DNA of 64,000 bases from Albula goreensis (taxonomy: Eukaryota > Chordata > Actinopteri > Albuliformes > Albulidae), in assembly GCA_022829145.1 (NCBI GenBank), contig CM040755.1, forward strand, positions 11,789,563 to 11,853,562, given 5' to 3'. Positions within the stretch are counted from its first letter, which is position 1. Each line of letters opens with the position of its first letter. Below, piece by piece: positions 45,401-59,645 of the stretch. A program made the position numbers and the translations under genes. Under the pieces are notes generated by a model, which had not been told where the DNA came from, did not search any database, and saw only the letters and a list, made by a program, of their open reading frames with translations.

Positions 45401-48400
45401 AATAAATGTTAAGCAAGCTTTAACACAATAACCATTTTAGACATTTATAAAAAGCAAATAAGTGGATTTCACGTTTTGATAAATTTTCCATAATTTAAGG
45501 TTTTAAATTTTGGGTTTGTTTTTGTGTGTGTTCAGTAAAACCATTCATTTTTTGATTGTACCACTCTGCAGATTTGCCTCTAGTCTGTCATTTCCAGCTC
45601 CTGTGGTATGAACAGAATAAATGCAAAATCTATTCTATTTTACTTTCAAATGAATTGGTCCTTTGTGAACTCCCCCTCTAAACAAAGAGGAGTCTTTTAT
45701 TTAGTGTGATGTTTTTCTTCTCTCTTAAAAATCTTTTTTCCCCTCTAAAAAACTGATAGACACGTGTCTATTAATATTGGATTTTCATTTCTTTCAGTCG
45801 TGTGGACTAGTGCGTCTTTTTTTTTTTTTCTTCCTGGATTCTCTCTGATTCTTACTGTAAAGGATGGTGAATCGATGGAGCTGTAATCGATTGGCAGGGC
45901 TGGGCATGCTCTGTGTGTGTTCTTCCTAGAGGCCCCTCCCTCGTCCTCCTATCCATCTTTTCCAGGCTGTTAAATTGAGTCTGAACCTTTAAAGTCTCCA
46001 TGTGCTCTAAAATGCTGCTTTCCAGCCTTTTCCATTAAAAAATGAGCAGCGAGCTTTCACACAAGTGGCCATTGCTGCCTTAATTCAGGCAAATTGCTGC
46101 TGTGGTACTATTAACATTGCACTTGTCAATACCCCTTTTTGTCCCTCTTGCTTCTGATGATAGTCTTCATTTTAAAACTGTAGAGCATTTCAGTTTTAAT
46201 TTTTCCACATTGTTGCATCCTTTGTAAACCTATTTAATGTGATTTTGGTCTCAGCATGTCTCTGAAAGCTCCGTTAACAGATTGCTTATTATGCTAGGGT
46301 TGAGCCTTTTCCTTCTGTGCCCTTCAGAGGGAGGTTTAAGTATGTACAGTGGAATAACACAATGAAGAACAAGAAAGGATTAATAAAACAAATGATTCAT
46401 GAACTACATTTGCCGCAACAGGTAGAAAAGGCAAAATTGCCTTGTTTCAACATGAGACATTGTTTTGATCCACATGGTGTTAAGAGATTGTGCGAGTATA
46501 TCTATATGTATGTATGTGTGTGTGTATACATTAACAGAGCAGTAATATCCTGTGGTTCAGTATTGAAGAGGATTTGAAGGTTGTGTGAAGAACTTCCAAG
46601 CAGCAGCTAAATCAAATATCTTTGTTTTGGTGTCTTTGACCAATGGAGCTGAAAATATTGCTAGCTGAGGAAACACAAGAATTGCCAATGCCAATCGATT
46701 AGCTCAGCCAATGTTGCATTCATGAGTTCCATTCACACTGCACAGCCTCCTTCTCAAAAATGCTAATAAATCACCTCCCAGCTTGTGTGGAACATGACTC
46801 TTGGTCTTTGCTGCTTTAGGATGTGGCTGGAATACTTCCACACTGAGGTAAAGGTAGTTTCCTGTACTAGCATGAAGGTGGGGGGAAAAAAAGGTGGCTT
46901 CAGCTATACCATGAGAAGTGTTCATCTAACACTGTTAAGTATGTACTGTGTCTGAATATAAATCTGTAAACTTTGAAAGCAGAGGGCAAATGTGAGTCTC
47001 TATGGTAGGCCAGACCTTCAGCATCCATGGCTGGAATACTGTATAATTTCAAGGAAACTTGATGGTTCATTCCCAGCTGCAAACAGAAAATCCAAACACC
47101 AGAAAAACACAGTATGGTGAGTAACAGCTTACCTCATGTCTTCAGACCTAGCTTTGGAGACCCTCAGGTGTGCTGGCTTTCATTTTCACTCAGCTGAACC
47201 AGAACTGGGCCAGTTCTGGCATGGAGGAAGGGACATTGAGTGAGTGTCCAGTTTCCATTCCTCCCAGATTCTCAGAGCCTGAAAACCCTGGCCCCCGCTA
47301 CACTGTGTAGCAGAGATCTTATGAGCTCAGCTTTATTTCTGATCATGGAATAAATGAATTAATTTGCCGTTCTCTTGGCCTGGTTTGTTTGCATAATGTG
47401 TAATCATTGCCTTTTAAAAAGCCCTTTTGTGCTTTGCGTATACCCCCCTGCAGTGTTTTATGCATCTCAGTGCTCAGGCTTTAGCCCACACTTTTAAACC
47501 CAGCCATACTTCACAGCAAACTGTACACTTGCATCTAGATGAGAGCTGAAATGGTGCTCTGCCAGTATTCTGAGTGAAGGGCAGAGGGGAGAGAAAAAAT
47601 AACAGCCATTTATGAGCTGAATTAAAATGCAGGTTGATAGGTCTTTCCTCAAAATGAACAAGCACTGCTGCTGATTATTATTATTTTTCTCTGTCTGAGT
47701 AGGGCGAGCTGACAGTTTATCGCCGTGTTGCAGGTGGAACCTGGGGCTGCTCTGCCAAAGGCATGAAGAATTGTAATTCTCTCTCTTAGACCACAAAGTT
47801 TCTTTGTAATCTGCACTGCCCGTGAAGGTTTTCTCTTAGTTTTTGGGAAAGTGGGGTGTGTGAGGAAAGTGTGGCCATTATCGTGCATGTAGATTGGTGC
47901 ACAGCAGAGGCAGGTGGAGGAGAGGGTGTCTGAGGCCTGCATTGCTCCTGGGTGCAGAGATCACAGGCCCACGCCGATCCCCATTCCCTTTCATGTGAGC
48001 GTAACACCTAGAGACATCATACATATGAATTTTTTTTTCCAGACATGAACTATTCCAAAATTCCCCCTCACTGCTCTCTATGTGAGAAATAGGAGGCCTG
48101 AAAGAGAGCTTATTTGCCAAGTTGCACAGAGTTTTGTGAAGGGGTCAGACTCTGAACATGCTGGAGCCACTGCTGTTGTGTTTCCATTTTTACATCTGGT
48201 GGATAAACACACCTGCAGTGTAGCACTGTCACGGCTCATTCTCAAATTCTGCTGAATTATTGAGAGCTGTGGAAAGGGACCTTGGTGAAATAGTCTGACC
48301 ACTATGTTGGAATATTTGTCAACTGTTTTCAAAACTCATCTGGCCTATAAGTGGGTATAAGTAAATAATTTAAAAACCGCTAGATTCTGTTGTTTCAAGG

Positions 48401-48950
48401 ACAGTTCTGTCAAAATGGCATTGTGCAGCATCTTGGTTAGTCTGTTTGACCTCCTGATTGGTTGACTGTGAAATGGACTCTAGCCTAATTCATGCATCAG
48501 TATGTAAAATGAGCTCAGGCATTACACTGCAGTGCAAGTCCTCAGATGATATGAAGGGGAATTTCCACTTAAAGTGTGAATGTTCCCCTCCCTGTGACTG
48601 TTTCCAGAGTTAAGAAGAAAATAACCATATGAATTGACATGAGGGGGAACGGGTCCCAGCGCAATATTGCACAGTTTGTAGAGGTGGGAATAGGGAAAGT
48701 GAAGCCAGCAAGAACCCTGCCGACCATTGGAAATTGGTGTGAGATTGGTTTTTGTTTCATTCATAAAATGTTTTGCCCCATGAGGTTAAGGGTCTCAAAC
48801 TCAAGGAAGTCGACAAAACCACTGTAGGACATTCTCAGCTGTGGGTTAGCAAATTATATCAAAATGATATGATATCAGAATCCCCAAACACGAAGCCAGA
48901 CCTTTTCCCTTTCCAGCACAGAACTGTAAATGGAAATCGATTGTAGCATG

Positions 48951-48986
48951 TTTTTTTTTTTTTTTTTTTTTTGCTTTTTTTTTTTT
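48951..48986. repeat. Interrupted poly(T) tract
   Basis: A run of 22 T is followed by GC and a further 12 T. Confidence 0.95.
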
Positions 48987-49481
48987 AAATTTACTTTTAT
49001 TTGAAAACTGAAGAATAAAGTTACTGCCATGTGTTTATGGGCATTTTTGAATGAAGTCCCTCCACAGTGTTACAGTCATCATGTTGGTAGCTGACATGAT
49101 TGCAGTGCATGGTACCCCTGCTGTTATAGAGTTCATGAAGCATAAAGTCTCCCTGTAATATGTTAGTCTTGTTTTAATGGGACTTTGCCCCTGTACTTAT
49201 TTCTCATTTTCCAAATGTGTGTTATCAGATGTTGAAGTAAAATCCCTTATAATGTGAGGCAGTTACCCATGCTGATCACTCCAACAGCCTGAAGTGATTT
49301 AATAGCTTAGTTCTGCAGTAATGAATGCTTAATTAGTTAACTTCCAACAGTTTCCTGCAGCACTCCACTGTTACAGAATTAGAGACTTGCCTCTGTGAAA
49401 TCCTCTTGCAGAGGTGTTGAAGAGGCCAGTGTACATTCTGTGACCAGCTTAAAGCTCACCTCTCACCTTCAATTTTAACAG

Positions 49482-49632
49482 GTGTATACGGGAACCCTCT
49501 GTCCAAGTACATCCGTCACTATGAGGGCCTGTCATACGACATGGACGCCCTGCACAGCAAGCACCAGCGGGCCAAGAGGGCCATCTCCCATGAGGACAAG
49601 TTTGTGCACCTCGACTTCCACGCGCACGGAAG
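49482..49632 (+). CDS. adam10: ADAM10 coding exon 2, start of the prodomain
   Basis: The 151 bases complete the split Gly codon and encode [20 protein letters not shown] followed by [20 protein letters not shown] and LDFHAHG, with two bases of an Arg codon before a GTCAGT donor. The human protein has [17 protein letters not shown] and DFHAHGR in the same order, so the identity is secure. This is the beginning of the inhibitory prodomain, which keeps the zinc protease latent until furin-type cleavage. The acceptor is TTTTAACAG. Exon 3 (expected to begin with a HFNLRM-like sequence) is not found before 64000, so the gene is incomplete here. Teleosts often keep two copies (adam10a, adam10b); I cannot tell which this is. 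Confidence 0.97.
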
Positions 49633-52411
49633 GTCAGTCTCCCCAAAGCTTGTTACGAAATGGTTCTGAACTTTTTTGTAGCTTGTGGGTTTTCACATTG
49701 TTTGCCACCCCAAGACTCCACTCCAGCAACCACAGCATAATTTGTCAGTTGCAGCCATAGGGTTATTGATCATCATTGAAAGAAGGCCACCAGGCTTAAT
49801 TGTGATCTCCCCAAAGAGCGTTGGGTTTATTGATCAGCCTGAGAGTCCCCTTGTGTCTGTATGCTTCCCTGTGATAGAGGGTGGACAGTTCAGGGGCGGG
49901 TTCTGGGCACTGCTCCCTTTGTTTGTTTTTGTGAGACCATGGTCTGAAAGTAGGTTTAGAGTAATTTGTATGTATGCATTGACTGCATTTCTTCTTTTGG
50001 TGGTGAAACCTGAGGTGGTTTCAGTTTTTTAATTTATATGCAAAAATATGGCTTTGAGGATTTAGTGGGGGTAAAGAGGAGACTGAAAAGGTGACTATAA
50101 CTGCCCTACCTCTCAGCTGGGGGTGTACCGGACCCCACTGCATTCTGCTTTGGCATGTGGAATATAACCTGCCTCGTGCTGCAGAGCTGAGCCTTGACTT
50201 TTTCAGCTGGACATAAATCAGAGGCCATTTCCCTGAGCTTCTTCCAGGAGGGACTGCTGGGCTTCTTCCCAGGCCCTTTTAAAAAGAGATTTTACAAAGG
50301 GGGGTGTTTGAGCCGTGCTCTAAAGCTGAGTTCAGTGGCGCAAATTCAATTGGACAAGATTACAAGCAGTTCTGAACTATGAAATACTCCCAACCTGGAT
50401 GGTGCTTGTAGTGGTGGGAAGAGAGAAAGCGGTGCTGTAATCTGTGCCAGTTGGTAGTTTAACATTTCTGTCTTCATATTGCTTTACTGTCCCTTCATTT
50501 CAGAACTGTTTTCCAGAGTAAAACCATAGTGCTGCTACATGTATATATCCATAGGCTTTCTTTATCCAGTCATGATTGTTTTCTCTAGCATTGTAAAGTT
50601 AATAAGTTGATATGGTGTGTGTCACCATAGTGCCTGCAGTTTGTTTGTGATGACGGACGTTCTTTTTTGGTTAAAAATTAGAACTGCTACAGCTGTCGGT
50701 TGTTGATGTTATCCAAGAGCCCTGATGTGTTTATTATTTTTTTTCACACCCTAATCAAAGCTCCAGTAGCACTGTTCACACTTTATGCTACCAAAACTGG
50801 TCACCATGCTTACCGCAGATATACCCAGCTCTGAGTGTTCAGAAGGCGTTTATGTACTGCTGTGTATTTAACTGCTTTTTATCAAAGCTTGTATTCTGGA
50901 AACTTTGTTGATATGATCGACATGGAAAAGCCTGTTTTTACAAAAGCATTTTATCAGCCATGAGTTGGACTTCAAAGCAAGGTTAATTGGGAACAGCAAA
51001 AGATAAGGGTCATTAAAATGAATTGATGTTTGCCTGCTTGACTGCCCCCTCCCCCCTCCACCTCAGTTTGTGACTGTCTGTCTTTGGCCTGGGCTGAGAC
51101 TTGGGCAATCTACCAGATGGGATGGGACAGCATCTTGGGTGAAGTTGCACAGTCAAGCAGTTTTATCATGTTAGGACTCCATCCATGCTCAACATGAAAC
51201 AATCCTCATAGTTTTCTGAGAATATTTCAGGACCCGTGTACCCGGTCCACGTGACCATCTTCATTGTTCATCCCAGCTGCTCATCTCCTGCGGGCCTTGA
51301 GGGGTGGAGCGAAGGTAGACTTGTCTGACCTTGAAGTATGATTTAGGTTGCTGTGAAGTAAGTTTGTTTGGTTATATAACAGAACCATTGAACATCAGGG
51401 GTGGTTGACCTGAATCACACTGGAACACAAGGAAGGACTAGTTTCCAAGAGGGGGGTAGCTGTGCAAGAAGGGTGAAAGATATTGCTTTTCCTTAAAAGT
51501 TAAATTCATTTAAATTGATGTTCAGCCACATTATACTAAGACTATGGATATCTCAGACCAGGCAAGATCTGTCGCTGTGTAGTGAGGTATTGTTTGTATT
51601 AAAATATGTATGGAGGGAATAGTAATCCGCTGAGTGTAGCCTGAATGTAATGGTATAATTGTTATTCCACAGACTGCTTGAGTTGATCTACTTTTACATC
51701 TTGTGTACATATTGTATAACCGATTTAAACAGCTGTGGATCTGAAGGGTGATGAACCCTTGACCCTCTGGCCAAGTCACCCTTTCCTGCCACCACTCACA
51801 CAGTACAAAAGGGTGTAGTTGTAATGATACTAAAGTAGTTCTAAATAAATTACACCACCTGGGCTACATTTAAGTTCCACTAAATAAGTGGTCTACTGTC
51901 ATTGGCAACTTTCCATTCAGTGACGACCGGGTAAACAGTTTTTGTCTTGTTGGCAAATATGTTCTTTGAGTTACGATTACTAATTTAGAGTTCATTTACA
52001 TTTGCTCTGTCTCAATGTTCAAAAGAACCCCTAAATAACCACAATCTTGTGTACATTGTGCAGTGGTATTGAGTTGCCTGAATGTGGAGTCAAATTGTAT
52101 CCCAGGGAGATAACATAACTGTGCATGTCTTGTTTCTGGACAGAAATGTAGTTTTTCAGGTATGCTCACCTGACATTGTACCCATCTGCTCAGTGTATAG
52201 ACCCGTGTACACGTGTAACGGTGCATGTACATACACGCATACAGGTACACAGACCCGTATTGACCATTTCTAGTCTCTATGAATCAATGTGGCAGTTCCC
52301 TTCAATCAGTGGTTCAGCTTTTTCATTGTGTGTAATCCCAGTGAGTTTGTATCGCTGGCGGCAGCTTCCTTCCTACAACTGCATGCCTCCCGCCTATTTC
52401 TTCCCTTTCTG

Positions 52412-52454
52412 CCCCTCCCTCCCTCCCTCTCCCTCCCTCTCTCTCTCTCTCTCT
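52412..52454 (+). repeat. (CCCT)n/(CT)n pyrimidine tract
   Basis: An uninterrupted 43-base pyrimidine run made of CCCT units grading into CT dinucleotides. Confidence 0.95.
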
Positions 52455-52999
52455 CACACTCATTTACTCTTTGGCTCCTTCCCTCCCCTCCTCCCAAGCT
52501 TGCTGTGTACAGGAGGCTGTTCGGAGGCCTAAAAATAGCCTGCGTGCCTACAATATCCAATGAGCTCAAATAATTTTTTTCCTTACTGTTCTTTCTTTTT
52601 CTTTCTCTGCTTCCTCTCCTTGTGTTTTCTCACCCTTCTTCCCTGTGCTGTTAGCTGGTAGGGGTGAGCTGAAACGGCTGAAGTTTTACCTGGGCCAGCC
52701 CCTTTTGAAAAGGCAAGAGAGGTGGAATGCATGTGGGAGCCAGGGCAATTTCTGGAAAAAAAAAATAAAATAAAAAATCTGCGTTGCCACAGCAACCGCT
52801 AATTTAAGATATTTATAAAGATGTGCAGCACAGTTAATTGCGGGTCCTGTTTACATTGAGCTGTTATCACCCTGTCATACAACCTTACGCTCCCCGTGCT
52901 GTGGATTTTAAAGGTGGCATTTATGTAGATGTGCTGTTGCAGGCCTGTGGAGAAAACAAGGTTCGTTCAACTCTGTGAGGTGTCCCTGTTCATATCATT

Positions 53000-53185
53000 G
53001 CTATTTAGGAGAGGTGGTTATCTGGAGTGACACAGCTTACTTATACACACTGTCCATTTATACAGCTGGATATTTGCAGAGGCGTTTCAGGTGTGGTACC
53101 TTGGTCAAGGTTATTGTGGCAATGCACGAACTGGAAATCAAACATACCTCTTAGCAGCTCCCTACCTGTAATGCTACACCCACAG
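53000..53185 (-). repeat. SINE relic with L2-type tail, reverse orientation
   Basis: On the plus strand the order is CTATTTAGGAGAGG (decayed tail), CATTTATACAGCTGGATATTTGC, CAGGTGTGGTACCTTGGTCAAGG, then GGAAATCAAACATACC, which in reverse corresponds to a B-box-like stretch. The same blocks appear in the opposite order in the copy at 22700-22876, so both derive from one SINE family. Confidence 0.65.
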
Positions 53186-56100
53186 TCACACACACCGACC
53201 AATTGTTTTGGCATCCGCAAAACGCATCACAAGCTGTTTCTAGAGAGACCTTTCTTAATAAAAAGTTCACAGATGAACTTGCAGCCAGTGGATAAGAAAA
53301 AAGATAGATGGACGAAGAAAGGAGGCTGTCGTTCAGGTGACAGTGCACTGCTTAGCCCACAGTAGGCCACAGCGGTCAAGCTCTGTTAGTATAGGGTGTT
53401 GTCTTCACTGATTGGTTGTCACCATGGTGAGATGCAGAAGTGAGATTATCTGCTCACCTGTTTATGTGGATTTTGTCAGGCTGGCTCCAGGGCCTTTAGA
53501 TCAGTACGGATATGTAGAGCCGCCACACTGCAAAACTATGTAGATACATTTTTGTCCTCCTACACACACTTGTTTTGTGACACCTGGATGTTTTTGATCA
53601 GGAGTTTTATGGATTTTTAATTGGAGATTCAAATCGCAGGCTTGCCAGTCTGTGTGTGGAGTTCACATACTGACTACAGAAGAAAATAGAAAAAAATAAT
53701 CAGAAGCCATTTGGTTAAATGGTTTTAAAGGCCACAGATGGATCCATGTCATTGTGAGTGGACAACCACCATGATAACAGTGCAGATAACTGTGAGAGTA
53801 TTAATATAACTCCAGCGATTGGAGGCTTGCAGTTCACCAGCATTCACCAAACCAAACCTGGACTGCCTTCAGTTTCCTCCCCACCAGCTCTCCACCCTGA
53901 GCTTTGTAGAGATCATGAGACAATGATTGATGGTAATGATACCATCACCTGACTGGAGAGGAGCTCTAATCCCAGGGGTGTAGTAGCTTTGTTGATGAAC
54001 AGCACCCTGCTTCCAGTGATTTGTGGAGTCTCCTGCCAGATGCAGTTGTCTTGATTAATCCCAATGCCCAGATTGGTCTGCCATTAACCTGCTAAGGGCT
54101 CCTAAAACTCCAGCCTTCAGCCATAAGCCTCTAGATTGTGATTGTTGGCGATGGGGCTAAGGACTTGCTAACATGAGCAAATGTAGGCTTAAAATCTGTC
54201 ACTTTTCATGGTAGATGGAAGAGAGATTTTGTTAAATGAACTTTTTGGAATGAGACGGGAATGTGTCCTGTCTGGAAATGGCGTATGAAGGAGTCCATGT
54301 AGGATTCTCCTCCCTGAGCAGTGTAGTGTCTCTCACCAAGTGCATTCTCTCTATTACATCTTCCTGCATTTGCACAAATTTGGTTGGTTTGCACAAAAGT
54401 TAACATCACTAAAAATGCACACCGCTAAATTTTGACATTGCTAATGTAATCCATCCCTAAAGCTTTCTTGTGGTAGGAGAGGACAGGTGATAGCTGTCAT
54501 GATCCATCTCCTGACATCTAAGAGACCAGCTTGGAATGTAGTTGGCTGGTTTTGTTGTGTATTGACCATGGACAAAATAACTTGAGGGCACAGCTTCATC
54601 TTTCATCTACATAAAACTTCCAATACGCAAGAGATTGTGTTCCTCTGACATGCGTTTTCAGCCATTGCTGTGCTCATTGCTACCAGGAGGGAACTCTGCC
54701 CTCTCCGCAGAAGTTCTTGCTGGGACATGCCTGTATGGGATAGTGAACGCAGCCAAAACAAGGCGCATGCTGCAAAACACACAAGCTTAATATCATTTGA
54801 AACATCTTTTGTTTTGCTCTGTTTGAAACCTGTTACCGTATGTTTATATTTTCTCGAGGCCCTCCGGCTTGCCCAATAATCCTTCTGGGAAGGGGTCCCC
54901 TGGTGATCGCCAGCCTATCATAGGTCTTTCACTGTTCTCTTGCCTGTGGTTGTTGTGGTTACCGCGAAAGCTGCATGGCAGTTACATATGCAGCTCTGCT
55001 GACTGACTGCTGACTGCGCCTGTGCTGGGAACAGATATGGGAACTTGCTGAATTATGCATGGATCAGCTGCGTCCATTCTGTCTCTCTGAAACACAGTAT
55101 TTTCAAAATGCCCTCCTTTATGTGTGCTGACAGTTTTCTTTGTTTGTTTACCAACCGTAATCTTTCGTGCTCTTAAACTCACCATTTACGGGTTTCCAAG
55201 GTTCGTCCTTGAATTAATCATGGAGTTGCACTGATTTCAGGTCAGGCCTCTGGATGGACAATGGCAGTAATCTGTCACAGGGAGTGGAGCCTGTAGCACA
55301 TGCTTCCCATAATGCACTTGGCACAGTTCTGTGGCTCCAGAACACAATTGATTGTGTAGAAGCAAACTTGAACACACTGTAGTGAGTTTTATTTGTAACA
55401 GCAGGACTAACTGTATGTAGCTTCCATTTTAAAATGTATGTAAATGTAGGACATGTATAAAACCTATATCTGATTCTTTTTGTGCTGAGGGTGATGTATT
55501 GATAAAAAAAATGGTACTTAATTAGCCTCCATGTCAGTGGCTGCTGCCCTCAAGATGGTTGACACAGCAGGGGAAATTGCGTACACCACCTTTGTACGCC
55601 CGCCTAACTGTCTCTGTAAATTGTCACAAAAAGCCAGTCAGGTTCAAGTGAACTGCTTAGTCAAAGCTGTGCTGTTCCAATGCATCCTGAAGCACGGTGG
55701 GCTTAAAACTCAACCCCAGTTCTTGTCCCTTTTTTTTTCCTGTGTTGGGCGGCTTCCAGGGCTTGCCATCAGCTATGGGCCCCCTGCAGTGCCACTGACT
55801 GCCCCAGTACGGTGTCACCACAGGCACAGGGTGTGTGTAGTCTTACCATCTCAAACTCCTGCAGGATCCTCTCCACTCCATTAGATTAGTCTGCAGTCGC
55901 TGACCCTATAAATAACTCAATCTGAAGTTATCCAACCTGGCAGCAGCCCCTGGTGGAGAGAGGCCCTGAGACGTGCCGTTTTGGGTCATCCTGGGTGTTA
56001 TCTGCGGCCACACCTGCGCTTATGCATGTCAGCACCCTGCATGGATATCCTTTTGAAGGATGACCCATTTTCCATTCGGGCTGTGCAGTGCCCCAGGCAG

Positions 56101-59100
56101 AGCGCGAGAGTCCATGCAAACGCCTGTCCTCTTTATCAGCACTGTTTGTCTAAACGGCCCCAGTGTGGGAGGAACACAAAGGCGTCACGGTGGAGGGAGA
56201 GGGTCCGCTCGTGTTCAGCTCTGGGTCTGTAAAGCCCAGGCGCATGCCACAGAGCACGGGAGTGGAGATGTTGTTGCACTGCTGTCAGGGCGCCTCTCTT
56301 CAATTTGGCTCCTCATGCTAACATCTCCCTGCGTGGGCTCTGCCAGTTGTCCCATCCCTTTTGTTCCTTAATTGAGGTGGCCCCAACCCAGGCTGGCCTG
56401 TGGCCCATGCTGAGCGAGGCCTGTCTTGTTATCTGAGGGAATTGGATGGGGGATGACAAAGCAATATTGATTGAGGATGAACGACTCGCAGAATCGGCCT
56501 GTTCAGCTGCGGCCCGCTCTGACGTGGCAGAGCTCCTTGGGTCAGCCAGCTCACCCCTCCCTCTCTCCCTCCCTCCTTCCCACTGCGCACACCAGCGGAG
56601 TTATTAATAGGCCTCTGAGTCCCTGAGAAGCTCAGGAAGACTTACCTCTTCATTCTGTCCCCTTCCCTTGTGTTTCACACAGTCAACAACACTGGTCCAC
56701 CACCGTCCCAAAAGACAGAGTTACACTGTACTGTGCCAGCCATGGTAGACACCATGGGGAAGGGGACAGTAGACCCAGGACTGAAATAGGCCTACATTCA
56801 AGAATAATGATCCTAGATACAACATGAAGACTAGGAGTGGTTCAACAAGGGTTATGGCCATAGTCATTTTATTTCTAAAAAGTTTAAAGGAAGAAATCCT
56901 TAAGTCAATACAGAATATGTCTGAAATGGACTTTGTTTAAAATTTCCTTGCATTGGAGATTTTTCTTGAAAACAGACTTTCAGGACCAAAGCTTTTGCCT
57001 TGGGAAGATTTCCCCACACCATTTCACTCTGCTCACCTTGAGCTCGTTCACAGTGCTGCAGTCAGCCCAAGGCTGCATGCCAGTTCCACAGTGCACACAC
57101 CCATGTTGCACTTCATTACTCCTGAAACCTGAAGCTTTTGTGCCATGCCCAAAATTGATTTCATCCAATCAGGGAATGGCCTGTACTGACTCTACCTCTC
57201 TCCATGCCATGACAGAGTTGTTGTAATTTGTCATAACCGGAAAATTTGGTAAAACCTGGCAGCTCAAGATGTTTTAGTCCTGACGCACAGGTAGAAGGCT
57301 TCCCCAGGAATGCCAAGGCCGATTACGTAAGGGGAAGTCCCTTGAATGTCAAGGATCCTTAAGTCTGTGTGTGTTGGCAGGCAGACTGTGACTAATCATT
57401 GCCCTTGCGATAGCATTACTGAGTCCGCAACGCACAGGGATTATGGGATCTGAAAGGTCTTGGGGGTCAGTAAACAGCATGGGAAGGCAAAATAAAAACA
57501 GGAAGAGGTTTTGGGAGAAATATTCCTGACTGTCTCAGAGCATGGCTGCAGTGGTGAATGGACTTCCTTTGTGCATGGCCTTACATCATATAATGAAAAG
57601 GTGCCATCTGGTGCTCCCAGGGGCTGGTTGAGCTTGGAGCTGCGAGCCATTCAAAACCTGAAGTCAGTGATTCTTTTATTAGTGTCAGATTGGAGAACCA
57701 GACAGGTGCTTTAAAATGTTTTGCCTCATGTTACCCATGAATGGAACATACACTTGAAATGAAGCACCAGTGTAGTAAACTGGAGGACCTGTCAATTTCC
57801 TGAAGTGTGTAGAAATTTAAAATGACTGAGAAAGCACTCTAAAGTCTTTAAAGTGTGCACATGAAATTAATCTCTTCACCTCAGTAATTGGCAGCCGTGT
57901 TTTCTAAGCAGTCATGTAGCCTAATTGCATTACATGCTGTGTGTAATGGTGTAGGGCTATCAGGAGGCCTGTTTTTCATCTACACTGTAGTTAAACTTGG
58001 TAAATAATGACACTCCTCAGGGAAATCCTTAAAGATGCACAGTACCCTGAACTAGGATGGTTTTCATGCCAGTTTCAACTTTGAAACATAGAGATGACTC
58101 ATCTTTCTGGCTCAATAAGAAGGGAAAAAACATTAAAAACATTTTTGGTATATACCGTATGTGTGAAAGTTTAACATGATAAATGAAAAATAGCAATTTG
58201 CTTGGCATCAGTGTTGCAAGGATCTGTGATTGAAAGTGAGTGACGCTTCATTATGTGACACATGTAAACAGACTTTAAAAATAAAAGCAATATGAATGCA
58301 AAAAACGCATAACATAATCATAATATCGCTGTGCATTTTGTCTCTCTGGAGAAGATGGTGATTGCCTGCATTGCCACAAGGGAAGCGAGGAACATGGAGT
58401 GTGAGCAGTGTGTGCTCTTGCGTTTTGACAGCTGTGTGTAAGTGCTTCGCAGGCGTCAGTTCTGAGAAGGCACTGTGCAGATCAACTGAACTTTAAAACA
58501 TTTGAACTTGCTGGTCTTTGGCGCAGACATACAATGATCAGTGTAAAGGAAATATTTATGGATGCATACAACACCTGCTGCAAATAAATGACCATGGACA
58601 GAGAATAATTGGTGAACTGGTTTTTTTATGTTTTGTGGGAACCTATCTCTCAAAAAGCTTTCAGTGGACAAAAAGCAATGAAATCACTTCCCCTTTCCCT
58701 GACGTTGTGTTGGAATGAAATCTGTCCCATTGCATGTGAGTGCCACTCCCACTGTGTGTGTTTGGGATCGTGCTGTGTGCACTGTGGATATCTGTACCCA
58801 GGCCCTGAGTTGTCTAAGAGCAGGAATAGGCAGTCACATGGAATTTGCCTTTTATTTCTCTCTGAACCCCAATCTCCCCCACCCCGCTACCTCTTTTTGT
58901 ATTGATAGCTTTGAGAACAGGGAAACTCCCACATACTGAGTTACAGCATCACATGTCAGTGTTACTGGTAGGCCTGTCACCAACAGTGCGCAGTGAAGGT
59001 GCCAGAGACACGGTTTTCTGCAGGGGCTGATGGGATTGTTTCCCCCTCCATGTGGGACAGCCCCATGGGACTCACCTGCAGTCTGTGTTTGGGTGCTGTG

Positions 59101-59394
59101 GGTGGGGTGCCTTTAATTCACCCTATTACGACGGAGAGGAAGCCTCTCGTTGTCTGATTGATAAGCGAGCGCACCGTGGCCTGAGAAGCAGAGTCCCTGG
59201 CACACGCGCTATGAATGTGTAATTTCAGGGCTAATGCGCCTCGACTGTTGGCACTGAATGAGAGATTGAGCTGGGGATAAGGGGGGAGGCACGTGGAGGT
59301 AGAGATGGAGATGGAGGTGGAGCGTGAGGATGTGAGTGTCACATGCAAGGGGTGCTATGGTCATATTTAATAACTCATCCTCAGAAATTCTTTT

Positions 59395-59645
59395 GTCATT
59401 CTTCTTTCTTCTTTCTCACACTATCTCTCATAAGCATGTGCACTCACATGACCTCTCTTACACATGCTCTTTCTCTCTCACAGTTTCTCACACAGACACA
59501 CACACACACAAACAGTCTCTCTTCTCTCTTTCACACACGTGTGTGCGCACACACACACTCGCTCTCTTGCTCTCTTTCTGTGTGTGTCTCTCTCTATCTC
59601 ACACACACGCACGCGCGCACACACACAGCATCACAGCACTCTCTC
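59395..59645 (+). repeat. Compound CT/CA/CGCA microsatellite region
   Basis: Blocks of TCTCTC, CACACA and TGTGTG alternate for about 250 bases, including ACACACGCACGCGCGCACACAC at about 59601-59625. The long ORFs crossing it are translations of simple repeat. Confidence 0.92.

Larger units (their letters stand above)
31421..49481 (+). other. adam10: ADAM10 intron 1
   Basis: This 18 kb GT-AG intron contains poly(T) at 35965-35992 and 48951-48986, an alternating GT/GC tract at 36521-36555, a TG repeat at 41253-41283, a hAT-like element at 41881-42095 and a partial second copy at 42346-42442. The many short ORFs inside it show no recognisable domain, and I find no nested gene. Confidence 0.85.
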